Assembly: GCA_947174505.1 (NCBI GenBank)
Contig: CAMWJF010000003.1
Coordinates: 1 to 64,000, forward strand
Length of the DNA stretch: 64,000 nucleotides
Direction: 5' to 3'
Origin: an uncultured Lachnospiraceae bacterium
GTDB taxonomy: Bacteria; Bacillota; Clostridia; Lachnospirales; Lachnospiraceae
Shown: piece by piece, positions 8,573 through 17,833 of the stretch
How the letters are laid out: each line of letters opens with the position of its first letter
Numbering within the stretch: position 1 is the first letter of the stretch
Translations under genes and position numbers: made by a program
The notes under the pieces: model-generated
Told to the model about the DNA's origin: nothing
Seen by the model: only the letters and a program-made list of their open reading frames with translations
Databases searched by the model: none

Positions 8573-9355
8573 CTATCTCTTTTCCCTATCCGTGAGAATA
8601 CCGATATAGTCCCCCAGCTTCCCCCTCATCTTCTGCAAGGCCCTGGTGTGAAGCTGTGAAATTCTCGATTCGGATACCTCCAGTATATTGCTGATTTCCT
8701 TCAGTGTCAGATCCTCGTAATAATATAGAACAATTACCTTGCGTTCCTTTTCCGTCAGAAGCTCAAGAGCCTGCGTCAGAATCTTCTTCAGTTCGTCTCT
8801 CTCCAGAATTTCTTCCGGCGAATCGAAAGCCGCGCTCCTCGTGCTCCCCGCCTCGTTGGAAACCTCGCTCCCCTGCTCCAAAAACTCATTCAGAGACACC
8901 ACATTGGTTATTTTCATCTGGGACTGCCATTCAAGATACTCCTCGTCCGTAATTCCCAGAATCTTTGCGATTTCCTCATCCGTGGCGCTCCTGCCGTACT
9001 GCGTCTCAATCTCCTTAATGGCCGCATCGATCCGCTTCTGCTTCTGCCTGATGGTTCGCGGAATCCAGTCCATCTTACGGATCTGATCCAGAATCGCTCC
9101 CCGTATTCTCAGACTGGCATAGGTCTCAAACTTGACGTCCTTCATGCAGTCAAACTTATCAATGGCGTCGATCAGTCCGAATATCCCGTAGCTCACAAGA
9201 TCCTCATACTCTACATTGTACCCGAGGTACATGCTGAGACGTCCGGCCACTACTTTCACCAAAGGCGCATATTCCAATATGATCTTTTCCCGTACCTCTG
9301 GGGATCTGGTACCTGCGTATTCCTCCCAGAGTTTCTTTTTGCCTGTTTCGTCCAT
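8573..9355 (-). CDS. sigD: Flagellar sigma factor (sigma-28/sigma-D, FliA/WhiG family)
   Basis: Alternative sigma factor for late flagellar and chemotaxis genes. The 260 aa show sigma region 2 (YLGYNVEYEDLVSYGIFGLIDAID, then KFETYASLRIRGAILDQIRK), region 3 (YGRSATDEEIAKILGITDEE) and region 4 (LTEKERKVIVLYYYEDLTLK, LEVSESRISQLHTRAL). Region 2 with the VSYGIFGLIDAIDKFD signature is typical of FliA/SigD rather than sporulation sigmas. Its place after the che genes matches Bacillus subtilis sigD. No obvious sigma-28 promoter was spotted in the window, so its main targets (flagellin, late genes) are probably elsewhere. Confidence 0.95.
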   Translation of the reverse strand: MDETGKKKLWEEYAGTRSPEVREKIILEYAPLVKVVAGRLSMYLGYNVEYEDLVSYGIFGLIDAIDKFDCMKDVKFETYASLRIRGAILDQIRKMDWIPRTIRQKQKRIDAAIKEIETQYGRSATDEEIAKILGITDEEYLEWQSQMKITNVVSLNEFLEQGSEVSNEAGSTRSAAFDSPEEILERDELKKILTQALELLTEKERKVIVLYYYEDLTLKEISNILEVSESRISQLHTRALQKMRGKLGDYIGILTDREKR

Positions 9356-9486
9356 TCCGAGTACCTGTTATCCTTTTTAACTGCCCAGTTTCTTCGCAGT
9401 CCCATTCTACATTCCTGCGTCATATTCTTACGGTTTCAGCAGTAAACGCTTCAACCTTTGCTGAACAGTTTTCCTTTTTCATCATT

Positions 9487-9888
9487 TTACTCCGAAGGTT
9501 CCTTTTCTATAACCTCGCCCTCCTCCATGTGGGCCTCCTGTATCTGCTGCTCAAATCTGTCCAGCATCATCTGCAGGATTCTTCCGACAAAATAGAATCC
9601 CAGCAGCACACACAGCAAAACAATCAGCATCGTCTGCAGATCATAATGTAAAATCCGCATGCTAATGCTGACAACCGCACCGGCAAACAACATGATAAAA
9701 GGAGGGATCAATCTGCGCTTTCTCGCCTTCGCTTGTCTCTCCTCTTCCTCCCGCTTTTCCCTCGCCTCTCGCTGGGCCGCGGTTTCAATTTCCTCCTCCG
9801 GCGCAAGCTCCTCTTCCGGCTCTTCCCCCGTCTCTGGAGCTTCCGCCTCTTCTCCCGTCTCTTCGCTGTTCTTCTCTTCCCAGTCCAC
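9487..9888 (-). CDS. Small two-helix membrane protein between cheD and sigD
   Basis: 133 aa. The N-terminal 50 residues are almost all Glu/Ala/Pro/Thr (strongly acidic). A basic stretch (QAKARKRRL) follows, then two membrane helices (about 61-80 and 84-103) and an acidic amphipathic tail. I do not recognise a family. The acidic cytoplasmic head and hairpin membrane topology could suit a scaffolding or localisation role, but that is only a guess. Co-transcription with cheD and sigD is likely given the short gap upstream; downstream there are 131 bases before sigD. In that gap a 21-codon frame with GGAG upstream is visible but not called. Confidence 0.7.
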   Translation of the reverse strand: MDWEEKNSEETGEEAEAPETGEEPEEELAPEEEIETAAQREAREKREEEERQAKARKRRLIPPFIMLFAGAVVSISMRILHYDLQTMLIVLLCVLLGFYFVGRILQMMLDRFEQQIQEAHMEEGEVIEKEPSE

Positions 9889-9922
9889 TTTTTTACCCTT
9901 CCATTATCTTCCCTGCGCCGGA

Positions 9923-10408
9923 TCAGATCTTGTATTCCTGCTTACCTACTGCCCTGATTACAAAATCCCCGGTTTCAGGATAAAAAATAACCGTTCTCCC
10001 GAAATTTTTGCCGGTATCTTCCGCCAAAATCGGAATACGCAGCTCCGCCAGCTTCTTTTTGGTCGCCTGCACGTTTCTCTCGCCCACACGAACCATCTCG
10101 CTGTTGCTGTTAAATCCAAACATCTGTGCGCCGCCCGCAATCTTGGCAACCAGACGGGTCCTGTTCGCCCCTCTTCTGGTCACCTGCTTCACCAACTCCT
10201 CTATTCCCGTATCAGCAAACTTCGGTATATTGGAGTTGTTGCGAATCGTCGTAGAGTCCGGCAGCATAATGTGCGCCAGCCCTCCGATCTTTGTGACCGG
10301 ATCACGGAGCGCAATACCTACACAAGACCCCAGTCCCAGGGTTGTAATCCTGTCAGGACTGACGCATACATTTAAGTCGGCCATTCCGACCTTTATCTCT
10401 ACACTCAT
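9923..10408 (-). CDS. cheD: Chemoreceptor glutamine deamidase CheD
   Basis: CheD deamidates glutamines on chemoreceptors and binds CheC, whose phosphatase activity it stimulates. The 161 aa have the family layout: LGLGSCVGIALRDP with the catalytic Cys in the GSC motif (about residue 28), GLAHIMLPDS with the His (about residue 46), and RLVAKIAGGAQMF. Full length. It follows cheC by 56 bases, the usual Firmicutes pairing. Confidence 0.94.
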   Translation of the reverse strand: MSVEIKVGMADLNVCVSPDRITTLGLGSCVGIALRDPVTKIGGLAHIMLPDSTTIRNNSNIPKFADTGIEELVKQVTRRGANRTRLVAKIAGGAQMFGFNSNSEMVRVGERNVQATKKKLAELRIPILAEDTGKNFGRTVIFYPETGDFVIRAVGKQEYKI

Positions 10409-10464
10409 AACACCGCGTTCTCCCGTTTACACTTTCTTAATCCTTGCCCACGTCCGCCGTCTGA

Positions 10465-11082
10465 TCAGAGATTGATCCCCAGCGCCGCCAACATCCTGCC
10501 ATAGGAATCCAAATCAGGAATCAGGATAAAATACCCGTCTAACACCATCTCATCAAAAAACTGCGTCTGAATCATCAGCATTCTGTCACCAAGAGCGGCA
10601 AACTCAATCGCCGGCACGCTCAAAATCGCTCCCGCCATATCCACCGTCAGATCAGGCACGGAAGGAAAAATCGCCAGATTCGTAATGCTGGAAAGGGAAT
10701 TCAGGTACGAACCTGTGATGATGTTTCCCACCTCTTTCAACGCAGAAAACTCCATCTCCGTAAACTCCTCACCCTCCGACTCCATGCCCATCAGCTTGCC
10801 GACCAGATGCTTTGCCGCCGCCTTTTCCAGCAGGAACATGATACTGCCCTTGATATCACCCTCAATGCCGAGATAGATACCTGCCATAACCGTCTCTTCG
10901 CCGACCATGGCCTCCCCAAGCTCCTTAAACTCAAGAAGCTGTACTTTGGGAACCGCCATATCCACTTTACACTGCATCATCTGCGCCAAAGCCGTGGTCG
11001 CGTTTCCGGCGCCGATATTACCCAACTCTCTCAGAACGTCGAAATATTCATTTGACATTTCGTCTAACTTGATTTCGCCCAC
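10465..11082 (-). CDS. cheC: CheY-P phosphatase CheC
   Basis: 205 aa with two copies of the CheC active-site pattern (Glu, two residues, Asn): LRELGNIGAGNATTALAQMM near residue 16 and LKEVGNIITGSYLNSL near residue 115. Each is followed by a Pro further on (VDMAVPKV, AIFPSVP). CheC removes phosphate from CheY-P and is part of the CheC-CheD-CheY adaptation loop known from Bacillus subtilis. It is encoded between cheW and cheD with short gaps. Confidence 0.94.
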   Translation of the reverse strand: MGEIKLDEMSNEYFDVLRELGNIGAGNATTALAQMMQCKVDMAVPKVQLLEFKELGEAMVGEETVMAGIYLGIEGDIKGSIMFLLEKAAAKHLVGKLMGMESEGEEFTEMEFSALKEVGNIITGSYLNSLSSITNLAIFPSVPDLTVDMAGAILSVPAIEFAALGDRMLMIQTQFFDEMVLDGYFILIPDLDSYGRMLAALGINL

Positions 11083-11093
11083 TATCGCTCCTC

Positions 11094-11555
11094 CTATACA
11101 CTTTCCAACACTACTGCATTTAAATCGAGCAGGGAGATCAGCCCCCCGTCGCTCTTGCCGACTCCACAGAGGAAGTTTGCATTCTCATCTTTTGAGTCAT
11201 AAGCCACTTTTTCAATTCTTTCGTTTTCCAGAGTCACGACCTCTCTGACCTCATCAACAATCACGCCGATCGTTCCCTGCTGCTCAAGCTTCAGGATGAT
11301 AATCCTGCTGGATTTCGTTTCCACGTCTTTCTCCAGCCCCATCTTGATGCGGATGCTCATAACAGGAATCACCTCGCCCCGTAAGTTGATAACGCCCTTC
11401 AAATATTCATCCACCTTCGGCACTCTGGTAATGTGCTGCATCCTTACGATATTGTCTATGTATTTGATATCGATGCCATACTGCTCGTCACCGAGCTTTA
11501 TCACGATAAACTGGGTGGTTTCCCCCACTGGCCTTAATTCTTCTATTTCATTCAT
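11094..11555 (-). CDS. cheW: Chemotaxis coupling protein CheW
   Basis: 153 aa, a single CheW domain: QFIVIKLGDEQYGIDIKYID, then ITRVPKVDEYLKGVINLRGE and IPVMSIRIKMG, the standard core that bridges receptors and CheA. The N-terminus is short and there are no additional domains. It starts 18 bases after the cheA stop. Confidence 0.95.
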   Translation of the reverse strand: MNEIEELRPVGETTQFIVIKLGDEQYGIDIKYIDNIVRMQHITRVPKVDEYLKGVINLRGEVIPVMSIRIKMGLEKDVETKSSRIIILKLEQQGTIGVIVDEVREVVTLENERIEKVAYDSKDENANFLCGVGKSDGGLISLLDLNAVVLESV

Positions 11556-11573
11556 GCTCTCTTCCTCCCTCCG

Positions 11574-13703
11574 TCAGATTAACGCATTGGCATCCAGAAT
11601 CAGCGCCACCTCACCGTCGCCAAGAACCGTTGCGCCGCTGATAATCTTGCACTTGCTGATATACTTACCGAGCGACTTGATAACGATCTCCTGCTGTCCG
11701 ATCAGTTCATCCACCACAAGACCTGCCAGCTTATCGCCCTTCTTAACGACAACAACAACCAGATTTTCCTCCGGATCTTTCTTGCTCGGAATATCCAGAA
11801 TCTCATTCAGACGGATCAGCGGGATTACCAGGTCACGGAGCTGAATCACTTCCTTTGCCTGTACCAGCTTCACATCGCTGGGAAGAATATCCTCAATGGT
11901 CTGGATGGAGCCAAGCGCAATGGCGTATTTCTCATCGCCGATCTCCACCATCAGAGCCTGAATAATAGCCAGCGTCAGCGGCAGTCTGATCGTCCACGTA
12001 CTGCCCTCACCGAGTTTGGACTTCACCTCTACCTCACCGCTTAAGGACTCGATCATGGATTTCACCACATCCAGACCCACGCCTCGTCCCGACACGTCCG
12101 ATACTACCTTTGCCGTGGAGAATCCTGCGTTAAACAGCAGATTTATGATCTCCTTCTCGCTCATGGCCTCGCCCTGTTCCGGGGTGATAACGCCGCGCTC
12201 TATGGCCTTATTTTTCACTGCCTTTGTATCAATACCGTTACCGTCATCCCTCACCTCGATGACAACGTTATTGCCATCCTGATAAGCATCGAGGAAAATA
12301 GAACCGACTTCCGGCTTTCCTCTCTCCTTACGCACCGCAGCGGACTCCAGCCCGTGGTCTGCGGAATTACGGAGCAGATGCATCAGCGGGTCGCCGATCT
12401 GGTCTACCACAGTACGGTCAAGCTCCGTCTCCTCACCGCTCATGTACAGCTCCATCTTCTTACCCAGCTTCTTCTGCAGGTCGCGGACCATACGGGGAAA
12501 CTTATTCACCGTGCTCTCAATAGGCACCATCCTCACCTTCATAACCGACTCGTGGAGGGAAGTGGTCACGCTCTCCAGATACTCGATCTGCTCATTCACT
12601 GCCTGACTCGAATTGCCGGACATTGCGGATGCCGATACGAGAGAGTTCTTCGCGATAATCAGCTCGCTGACAAGGTTCATCAGCGTATCCAGCTTCTCTA
12701 TATCCACTCTGACAGTCCGGTTCACGACCGGCCTGTTTACAGGCGCCTTTTTCGCCGCAGGCGCTGCTGCAGGCGCAGGTGTCTGTGCCGCCTCTGCCGG
12801 CGGCGCTGCCGCCGGAGTCTCCGCCGGTGCCTGCACCGTTTCGGCAGGAGCCGCAGCGGCAACGGGTTCCGCGGTCTCCGCCGCATGGGATTCTTCCGTC
12901 TGCCCCGCTCCTCCCACATCATCGAGATTCAATACGCTGCCGGAAACATCCTCTATCTCCGACACGCTCTTGGCTGCCTTCACAACCTCATTCAGCTCCG
13001 CCTCGGAGACAATGATCAGGCTGAAATGCTGCTCAAACTTCTCATCCTCAATATCCTGGGAAGACGGATCGGAAACAATAATTTCACTCGTGTCCTCAAT
13101 TGCCTTAAACACCAGAAAAGCCCTGGCCGCCTTCAAAATACAGGATTCCTGCACCTTCACGGTAAGCCCGTAAACGCGCTTCCCCTGTCTGATCGCCTCA
13201 CTCAGGACACTCTGCTGGTTCTCGTTCAGCTTAATTCCCACAAAGCCGCCGCCCACAGCAGCCGTTTCCGCGGCCTGCGCCTGCGGCGCCTGCCCTGACG
13301 GTGCGGCGCTGTCGTCGGAATCGCCGCCCATAATATCATTCAGCCGCTTAATAAGCGCACCGTTATCATTCGTACCCTCGTCGGAGCTTTCCCTGATATT
13401 GGTGTTGTACTCCTCCAGCGCGTCAAGACACTGGAACAGCACGTCGATCATATCCGCCTTCACCTTGATATTGCCGTTTCTCACCTCGGAGAAAACATTC
13501 TCCATATCATGGGTCAGCGTCTGCATCCTCTTATAACCCATGGTTCCCGCCATACCCTTTAAGGAATGCGCCGCACGGAAGATCTCGTTGATCGTATCCA
13601 TGTTCTCCGGATCCTGCTCAAGGGAGAGAATCTGCGTATTCAGATTCTGCAGGTGTTCATTGGTTTCATCAAGGAAAATCTCAAGATACTGGCTTACATC
13701 CAT
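11574..13703 (-). CDS. cheA: Chemotaxis histidine kinase CheA
   Basis: 709 aa, all five CheA domains. The P1 HPt domain has phosphoryl-accepting His46 in FRAAHSLKGMAGTMGY. P2 (about 155-255) resembles the CheY/CheB docking module. An Ala/Pro/Glu-rich linker (about 265-325) follows. P3 dimerisation begins near 330. The P4 kinase has N-box HLLRNSADHGLE, G1 VRDDGNGID and G2 GRGVGLDVVKS. The P5 CheW-like domain ends the protein (LVVDELIGQQEIVIKSLG). The linker DNA is GC-rich and repetitive (GCxGCx), which explains long spurious frames on other strands. It autophosphorylates in response to receptors and passes phosphate to CheY and CheB. The next gene, cheB, is just upstream. Confidence 0.97.
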   Translation of the reverse strand: MDVSQYLEIFLDETNEHLQNLNTQILSLEQDPENMDTINEIFRAAHSLKGMAGTMGYKRMQTLTHDMENVFSEVRNGNIKVKADMIDVLFQCLDALEEYNTNIRESSDEGTNDNGALIKRLNDIMGGDSDDSAAPSGQAPQAQAAETAAVGGGFVGIKLNENQQSVLSEAIRQGKRVYGLTVKVQESCILKAARAFLVFKAIEDTSEIIVSDPSSQDIEDEKFEQHFSLIIVSEAELNEVVKAAKSVSEIEDVSGSVLNLDDVGGAGQTEESHAAETAEPVAAAAPAETVQAPAETPAAAPPAEAAQTPAPAAAPAAKKAPVNRPVVNRTVRVDIEKLDTLMNLVSELIIAKNSLVSASAMSGNSSQAVNEQIEYLESVTTSLHESVMKVRMVPIESTVNKFPRMVRDLQKKLGKKMELYMSGEETELDRTVVDQIGDPLMHLLRNSADHGLESAAVRKERGKPEVGSIFLDAYQDGNNVVIEVRDDGNGIDTKAVKNKAIERGVITPEQGEAMSEKEIINLLFNAGFSTAKVVSDVSGRGVGLDVVKSMIESLSGEVEVKSKLGEGSTWTIRLPLTLAIIQALMVEIGDEKYAIALGSIQTIEDILPSDVKLVQAKEVIQLRDLVIPLIRLNEILDIPSKKDPEENLVVVVVKKGDKLAGLVVDELIGQQEIVIKSLGKYISKCKIISGATVLGDGEVALILDANALI

Positions 13704-13704
13704 A

Positions 13705-14853
13705 TTATTTTACCCCCACGTTCGTTATGATTTCCTGTGCGATCTGCTCCAGCGGCACAATCTGATCCGCCAGTCCCGCGTTCACGGCGCTCTTCGGCAT
13801 CCCGTACACGGCGCACGTGCTCGCCTCCTGGACAATCACATGTATTTTCTTTTTCTCTTTCAGATGTTGGATCCCTTCTGTACCGTCAGCGCCCATCCCC
13901 GTCAGCACCACACATACGACTCTGTCGAATCTGCTGTCCATCAGGGATTCGTACATATAATTCGCGCAGGGCTTCACACCTTCCCTTGACGGTTCATCCG
14001 AATAATGGATCGTATATTTACCCGCCATGTTCAGTATATTCAGATGCTTGCCACCCATAGCCACATAGACGTTACCGGGCATAAGCACATCCCCCTCGGC
14101 CGCCTCCTTGACGGAAACCTCGCTCAGGGAGTTGAGCCGTTCCGACAGGGATGCCGTAAAACCGGGCGGCATATGCTGCACTATCACCACCGGCACCTTC
14201 AGGTTCGCCGGAAGCTTCGGGATAACCGCCTGCAGCGCCTTGGGGCCTCCTGTAGAGCTGGCCAGCGCCACAATCTGGCTCCCCGGATTGTAAACCGCCT
14301 TTCCCGAAGGCGGCGCCGGCGGCTTTCTCTCCGGCTTCTCCGGTGCCGTAACCACTCCCGTCCTGCCCGCAATATTCCTGGCAGTTCCCGCTTTAGGAGT
14401 CGTCCCCGGCGTTACAGGCGCTGCCGGGGCGGGTGCCGGTGCCGGCCCCTGCGGCTCCAGATCCGTCACTGCCGCCAGAATCCGCAACAGCCCCTGACTG
14501 AAAGTACCGTTACGGCAGTCCAGCGCACTGGTAGGCTTGTGGATAAAGTCCAAAGCGCCCAGCTCCAGCGCGTCAAGTGTAATCTTCGCGCCGTCCGCCG
14601 TGTCTGTGCTGGCCATAATAATCTTTGCCGAAATCCTGCGCTTCTGCAGCTCCTTCAAAAGCTCCAGACCGTTCATCTGCGGCATATTCACGTCCAGCAC
14701 TACCGCGTCGTAGGCTTTCCTGCTCAGCAGACCCAGTGCATCCAGACCGTTTACTGCCCTGTCCTGTACACGGAATCGTTTATCTGATTCGATTATATCA
14801 CAGAGCACCCTTCTCATGAGTGCAGAATCGTCAACCAGCAATATATTTTTCAT
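13705..14853 (-). CDS. cheB: Protein-glutamate methylesterase CheB
   Basis: 382 aa. A receiver domain (about 1-120) with acidic pair Asp8/Asp9 and phospho-acceptor Asp54 (VVLDVNMPQMNG) is joined to the methylesterase domain (about 190-380) by a long Pro/Ala linker. Catalytic residues are visible: Ser in LASSTGGPKA, His in VVIVQHMPPGF, Asp in TGMGADGTEG. It removes methyl groups from chemoreceptors, with adaptation feedback from CheA. Start 14853 is chosen because GGAGG lies 5 bases upstream. The matching methyltransferase CheR is not in the window. It lies between the PilZ gene and cheA. Confidence 0.96.
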   Translation of the reverse strand: MKNILLVDDSALMRRVLCDIIESDKRFRVQDRAVNGLDALGLLSRKAYDAVVLDVNMPQMNGLELLKELQKRRISAKIIMASTDTADGAKITLDALELGALDFIHKPTSALDCRNGTFSQGLLRILAAVTDLEPQGPAPAPAPAAPVTPGTTPKAGTARNIAGRTGVVTAPEKPERKPPAPPSGKAVYNPGSQIVALASSTGGPKALQAVIPKLPANLKVPVVIVQHMPPGFTASLSERLNSLSEVSVKEAAEGDVLMPGNVYVAMGGKHLNILNMAGKYTIHYSDEPSREGVKPCANYMYESLMDSRFDRVVCVVLTGMGADGTEGIQHLKEKKKIHVIVQEASTCAVYGMPKSAVNAGLADQIVPLEQIAQEIITNVGVK

Positions 14854-14870
14854 TTTTGCCTCCATGGACC

Positions 14871-14890
14871 TGAACATGCCCGCATGTTCA
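14871..14890 (-). repeat. Perfect inverted repeat in the pilZ-cheB gap
   Basis: Arms TGAACATGC (14871-14879) and GCATGTTCA (14882-14890) are separated by two bases and lie 17 bases before the cheB start. It could be a DNA palindrome for a protein, or a hairpin near the ribosome site. Nothing in the sequence decides between these. Confidence 0.45.
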
Positions 14891-14942
14891 TCTGATCCTC
14901 AAACCAAGGTTGGAAAACATTCTTCACCCTTTCCCCGGCAAT

Positions 14943-15671
14943 TCAGCCTTCTATGTTCTTGTGGGTTTTCCTCGCCTCGTCAAAAATATACTGAATGATT
15001 TCCTCTCTGTCCTGAGGATCTACATTCACATACTGTACGCGATGGTCAAACACACCCGGCTCCTTCTCCAGCTCATTCACAGCCAGAACCTTCCCCACAA
15101 GCCGGTACTCTTTCTCCCTGCCCTCAATCTGAAGGTGATATTTGCACAGAATCAGGCTGTTCACTTCATAGGCATAGTAAGCTACAAACCGCAGCCCGCC
15201 GCCGCTGATATCCACAATCACGCTGCTTTTCAGGGGCAGTTCCGGCAGCAGCTCCTCCTGCGCGGCAAGGGAAATCTCCTCCTCCTCACCGAGCTGTCTG
15301 GAATCCATCTCCAGCGCACAGCTGAAGCGGTAATACTCCCGCCTCTGGTAATTGCGCAGATTGCTCGTCAGATCCATCACCAGCACATACTGTCCGTTCA
15401 GCCTGTACCGGTCCGTCACCCTTGCATTACACTGGTATACGACATTGTCCCCGAAAAAATACATATCGTATTCGCCTTCCACCGGCAGAAGAATCAGCTT
15501 GCCGTCCTCAATCGGCATGGCAACCTCCACGCGGTTCTCCGTAAGTATCTTCAGAAGCCGGCTCCGATGGGCATTTCGCTTCCTGCCGTCCTTAGATTCC
15601 CGCTCCCTGTCTATCGCCTTGAGTTCTACTTCTCCCCCCGGCGTCACATACTTTGATAAAATGCCTGACAT
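14943..15671 (-). CDS. PilZ-domain cyclic-di-GMP receptor, YcgR/YpfA-like flagellar brake
   Basis: 242 aa with the two-domain layout of YcgR-type proteins. The N-terminal YcgR-like beta-barrel (about 15-105) is followed by a PilZ domain (about 108-225). The c-di-GMP motif is intact: RREYYRFSC (RxxxR type, about residue 110) and VDISGGGLRF (D/NxSxxG, about residue 157). In Bacillus and Escherichia, such proteins slow flagella by contacting the motor when c-di-GMP is high. Position between flhG and cheB supports a motility role. Strong start: GGAGG 7 bases upstream of ATG 15671. It is an insertion relative to the Bacillus subtilis gene order. Confidence 0.88.
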   Translation of the reverse strand: MSGILSKYVTPGGEVELKAIDRERESKDGRKRNAHRSRLLKILTENRVEVAMPIEDGKLILLPVEGEYDMYFFGDNVVYQCNARVTDRYRLNGQYVLVMDLTSNLRNYQRREYYRFSCALEMDSRQLGEEEEISLAAQEELLPELPLKSSVIVDISGGGLRFVAYYAYEVNSLILCKYHLQIEGREKEYRLVGKVLAVNELEKEPGVFDHRVQYVNVDPQDREEIIQYIFDEARKTHKNIEG

Positions 15672-15701
15672 GTTTTACCTCCAGGCCGGAACCCCGGCCG
15701 C

Positions 15702-16577
15702 TTATTTTCCTGAAATAATGTGGGAAAGGAATGCCGCCATTCCCCGCCTTGGAATGCTTTTATTAAGCTCTCTGTTCATCAGCTTCGCCGCAATGATTTC
15801 ATAGGCAATCGCCGATCTTGCTTTGGGATGATCCAGCGATACCGGCATCTGCTGCATCACGGCCTTCGCCAGAAGCTGATCCTGCGGTATCATCCCCAGA
15901 TAGGAAATCGGCACCTTCAGATAACGCTCCACCACCGTTTCCAGCTTTGCATAGAGCGAAAGAGCCTCCCGCTCTCCCGTCACCCTGTTGGCCAGCACCT
16001 TGACCTGCGTCTTCTCCGCCTCATACCGGGGATGGCGGCCAAGCGCCTTGAGGAGCGAGTAGGAATCCGTGATGGAGGTCGGCTCCGGCGTGGTCACAAG
16101 AAGGATTTCACCGCTGGCCACCAAGAATTCCAGCACCGCATCAGAAATCCCGGCGCCGGTGTCCACGAGAATGATTTCCGCCATCTCATCCAGCTCTGCC
16201 AGATTCTTAATAATCGTATCCAGATTATCCTTATCCAGGTTCGCCATCCCCGTGATCCCTGAGCCGCCCGATATAAAGCCCACCTCCATAGGCCCCCAGG
16301 TTATGATATCCTTAATGCCTTTGCCCTGAAAAATTAAATCACACAAGTTATGTTTAGGCACCGCCCCGAACATGATTTCTATGTTGGCAAGCCCGAAATC
16401 CGCATCCAGAATAATAACCTTCTGTCCCATCCTGCGAAACTGTATGGCAAGGTTGATGGCCGTGTTTGATTTCCCCACGCCGCCCTTACCGCTCGTGACG
16501 GTGATGACTCTGGCCAGAGGACGTTTCGGCGGAGCGTTGCCCTTTATTATCCTTCTCAGTTGTTCAGCCTGATCCAT
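15702..16577 (-). CDS. flhG: Flagellar number regulator FlhG (YlxH, MinD-like ATPase)
   Basis: 291 aa. A deviant Walker A, TSGKGGVGKSNTA, is at residues 29-40. Switch I/II regions are visible (ILDADFGLANIEI; ILVDTGAGISDAVLEFL). A C-terminal amphipathic segment (about 235-285) suits membrane attachment. FlhG controls flagellar number and placement together with FlhF, and stimulates FlhF GTPase activity through an N-terminal region (MDQAEQLRRI here matches that activator stretch in type). It follows flhF immediately, as in other Firmicutes. Confidence 0.94.
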   Translation of the reverse strand: MDQAEQLRRIIKGNAPPKRPLARVITVTSGKGGVGKSNTAINLAIQFRRMGQKVIILDADFGLANIEIMFGAVPKHNLCDLIFQGKGIKDIITWGPMEVGFISGGSGITGMANLDKDNLDTIIKNLAELDEMAEIILVDTGAGISDAVLEFLVASGEILLVTTPEPTSITDSYSLLKALGRHPRYEAEKTQVKVLANRVTGEREALSLYAKLETVVERYLKVPISYLGMIPQDQLLAKAVMQQMPVSLDHPKARSAIAYEIIAAKLMNRELNKSIPRRGMAAFLSHIISGK

Positions 16578-16627
16578 TTTAGATCCCCGTGTCTTCCTTT
16601 GTTTTCCTCCGATTAGCGCTTCTCCGG

Positions 16628-17833
16628 CTAATTTTTCCCTCCGAGCAGCCTCTTGACCGTCTTTTGCGGATTAAAGTCCTCAATATCGTCCGGTACATTT
16701 TGTCCGTGTGTCACATAAGAAAGCGACGCGCCCGTATAGAGCCGCAGATTCAGGAGATTTCCCAGCGTCGTCGTCTCGTCCAGCTTCGTGAAAATCAGCT
16801 TGTAGTCAGCCATCTCCTTATAAGAGTCTGCTATGCTGATCAGATCCTTGTACTTCGTCGTGGCGCTCAGAACCAGATGTACTTCGCTCTCCACCCGGTC
16901 ATCCACAGAATGTATGATACTGCGCATGTTATCTTTCTGCGTCGCGTTCTGGTGGGAGTGTCCCGCCGTATCTATCATAATATAGTCGTAGTCCTTAAAA
17001 TCCTCCAGCGCCTTGTTTATCTCTTCCACCGTGTAGATTACGCGGAAGGGCACCTCCAGAATATTCGCATAAGTGCGGAGCTGCTCCGCCGCCGCAATGC
17101 GGTAGGTGTCCGCCGTCAGAAGCGCCACCTTCTTTTTCTCATCCACGCGAAACTTCGAGGCAATCTTGGCAATCGTCGTAGTCTTCCCGACACCCGTGGG
17201 ACCGATGAAGAAAACCAGCTTGATACCGCTTCCTGCCGGCTCTATGCCGCTAGGCTTTCCAAACTTAAGGATCATCTTCTGGTAAATATTTGCCAGCGCA
17301 TAATCAAACGGGATGTTCGGCTTGTTAATCAGCTCAATCTCGTCCATGATCTCCCTGGCATACTTCTCATCCACCTCGTTCTCCAGCATGGTGTCATGCA
17401 GAAGGTGCATGAATTTATCCGTCTCAGTCTCCTCTTTTTCTATTTCTGCCGGTTCCTCCTTCTCCTCTTTCTCTTCCTCGGGCTTCTGGAGCTGCTGCTC
17501 CAGAAGCGACTGCAGACTGTCCAGCTTCTCTTCTATGGCATTGTTGTCGCGCTTTTCAGGCTTTTCAATAACAGGCGTAGTTTTAACTGCCTCCTCTTCC
17601 TTATTCTGGCTGGATGCAATCACGCTGTTAATGGCGGATACCGCCGCCGTCAGCTTCTCGCTCTCCTCCTCAAGCGCCACCGTAACCTCCATCATCGGCG
17701 ATTTCAGAAACGCGAAAAGACCCTTGTTTTTCACGGGCTTCACATTCATCACGACTACGCCTTCTCCCAATTCCGCTCTGGCGTTTTCAATCGCTTCCTT
17801 TTCGGTTTTTGCAACAAATTTCTTGATTATCAT
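16628..17833 (-). CDS. flhF: Flagellar biosynthesis GTPase FlhF (SRP-type)
   Basis: 401 aa. A basic N-domain (about 1-80) leads to a Glu/Lys-rich linker (about 90-145) and an SRP-family NG GTPase domain. That domain carries P-loop FFIGPTGVGKTTTIAKIAS (about 207-225), LLTADTYRIAAAEQLRTYA, IMIDTAGHSHQN (G3) and FTKLDETTTLGNLLNL (G4/closing loop). FlhF targets the first flagellar components to the assembly site. The start overlaps the flhA stop by one base (TAATG), implying translational coupling. Confidence 0.96.
   Translation of the reverse strand: MIIKKFVAKTEKEAIENARAELGEGVVVMNVKPVKNKGLFAFLKSPMMEVTVALEEESEKLTAAVSAINSVIASSQNKEEEAVKTTPVIEKPEKRDNNAIEEKLDSLQSLLEQQLQKPEEEKEEKEEPAEIEKEETETDKFMHLLHDTMLENEVDEKYAREIMDEIELINKPNIPFDYALANIYQKMILKFGKPSGIEPAGSGIKLVFFIGPTGVGKTTTIAKIASKFRVDEKKKVALLTADTYRIAAAEQLRTYANILEVPFRVIYTVEEINKALEDFKDYDYIMIDTAGHSHQNATQKDNMRSIIHSVDDRVESEVHLVLSATTKYKDLISIADSYKEMADYKLIFTKLDETTTLGNLLNLRLYTGASLSYVTHGQNVPDDIEDFNPQKTVKRLLGGKN

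Noticed and set aside
9356-9486. 21-codon frame with a GGAG site between the small membrane gene and sigD
   Set aside because: Too short to support as a gene and easily accidental; noted in the neighbouring entry only.
12354-14787. Plus-strand frames opposite cheA and cheB (up to 314 codons)
   Set aside because: Same antisense artefact; CheA and CheB are unmistakable on the minus strand.
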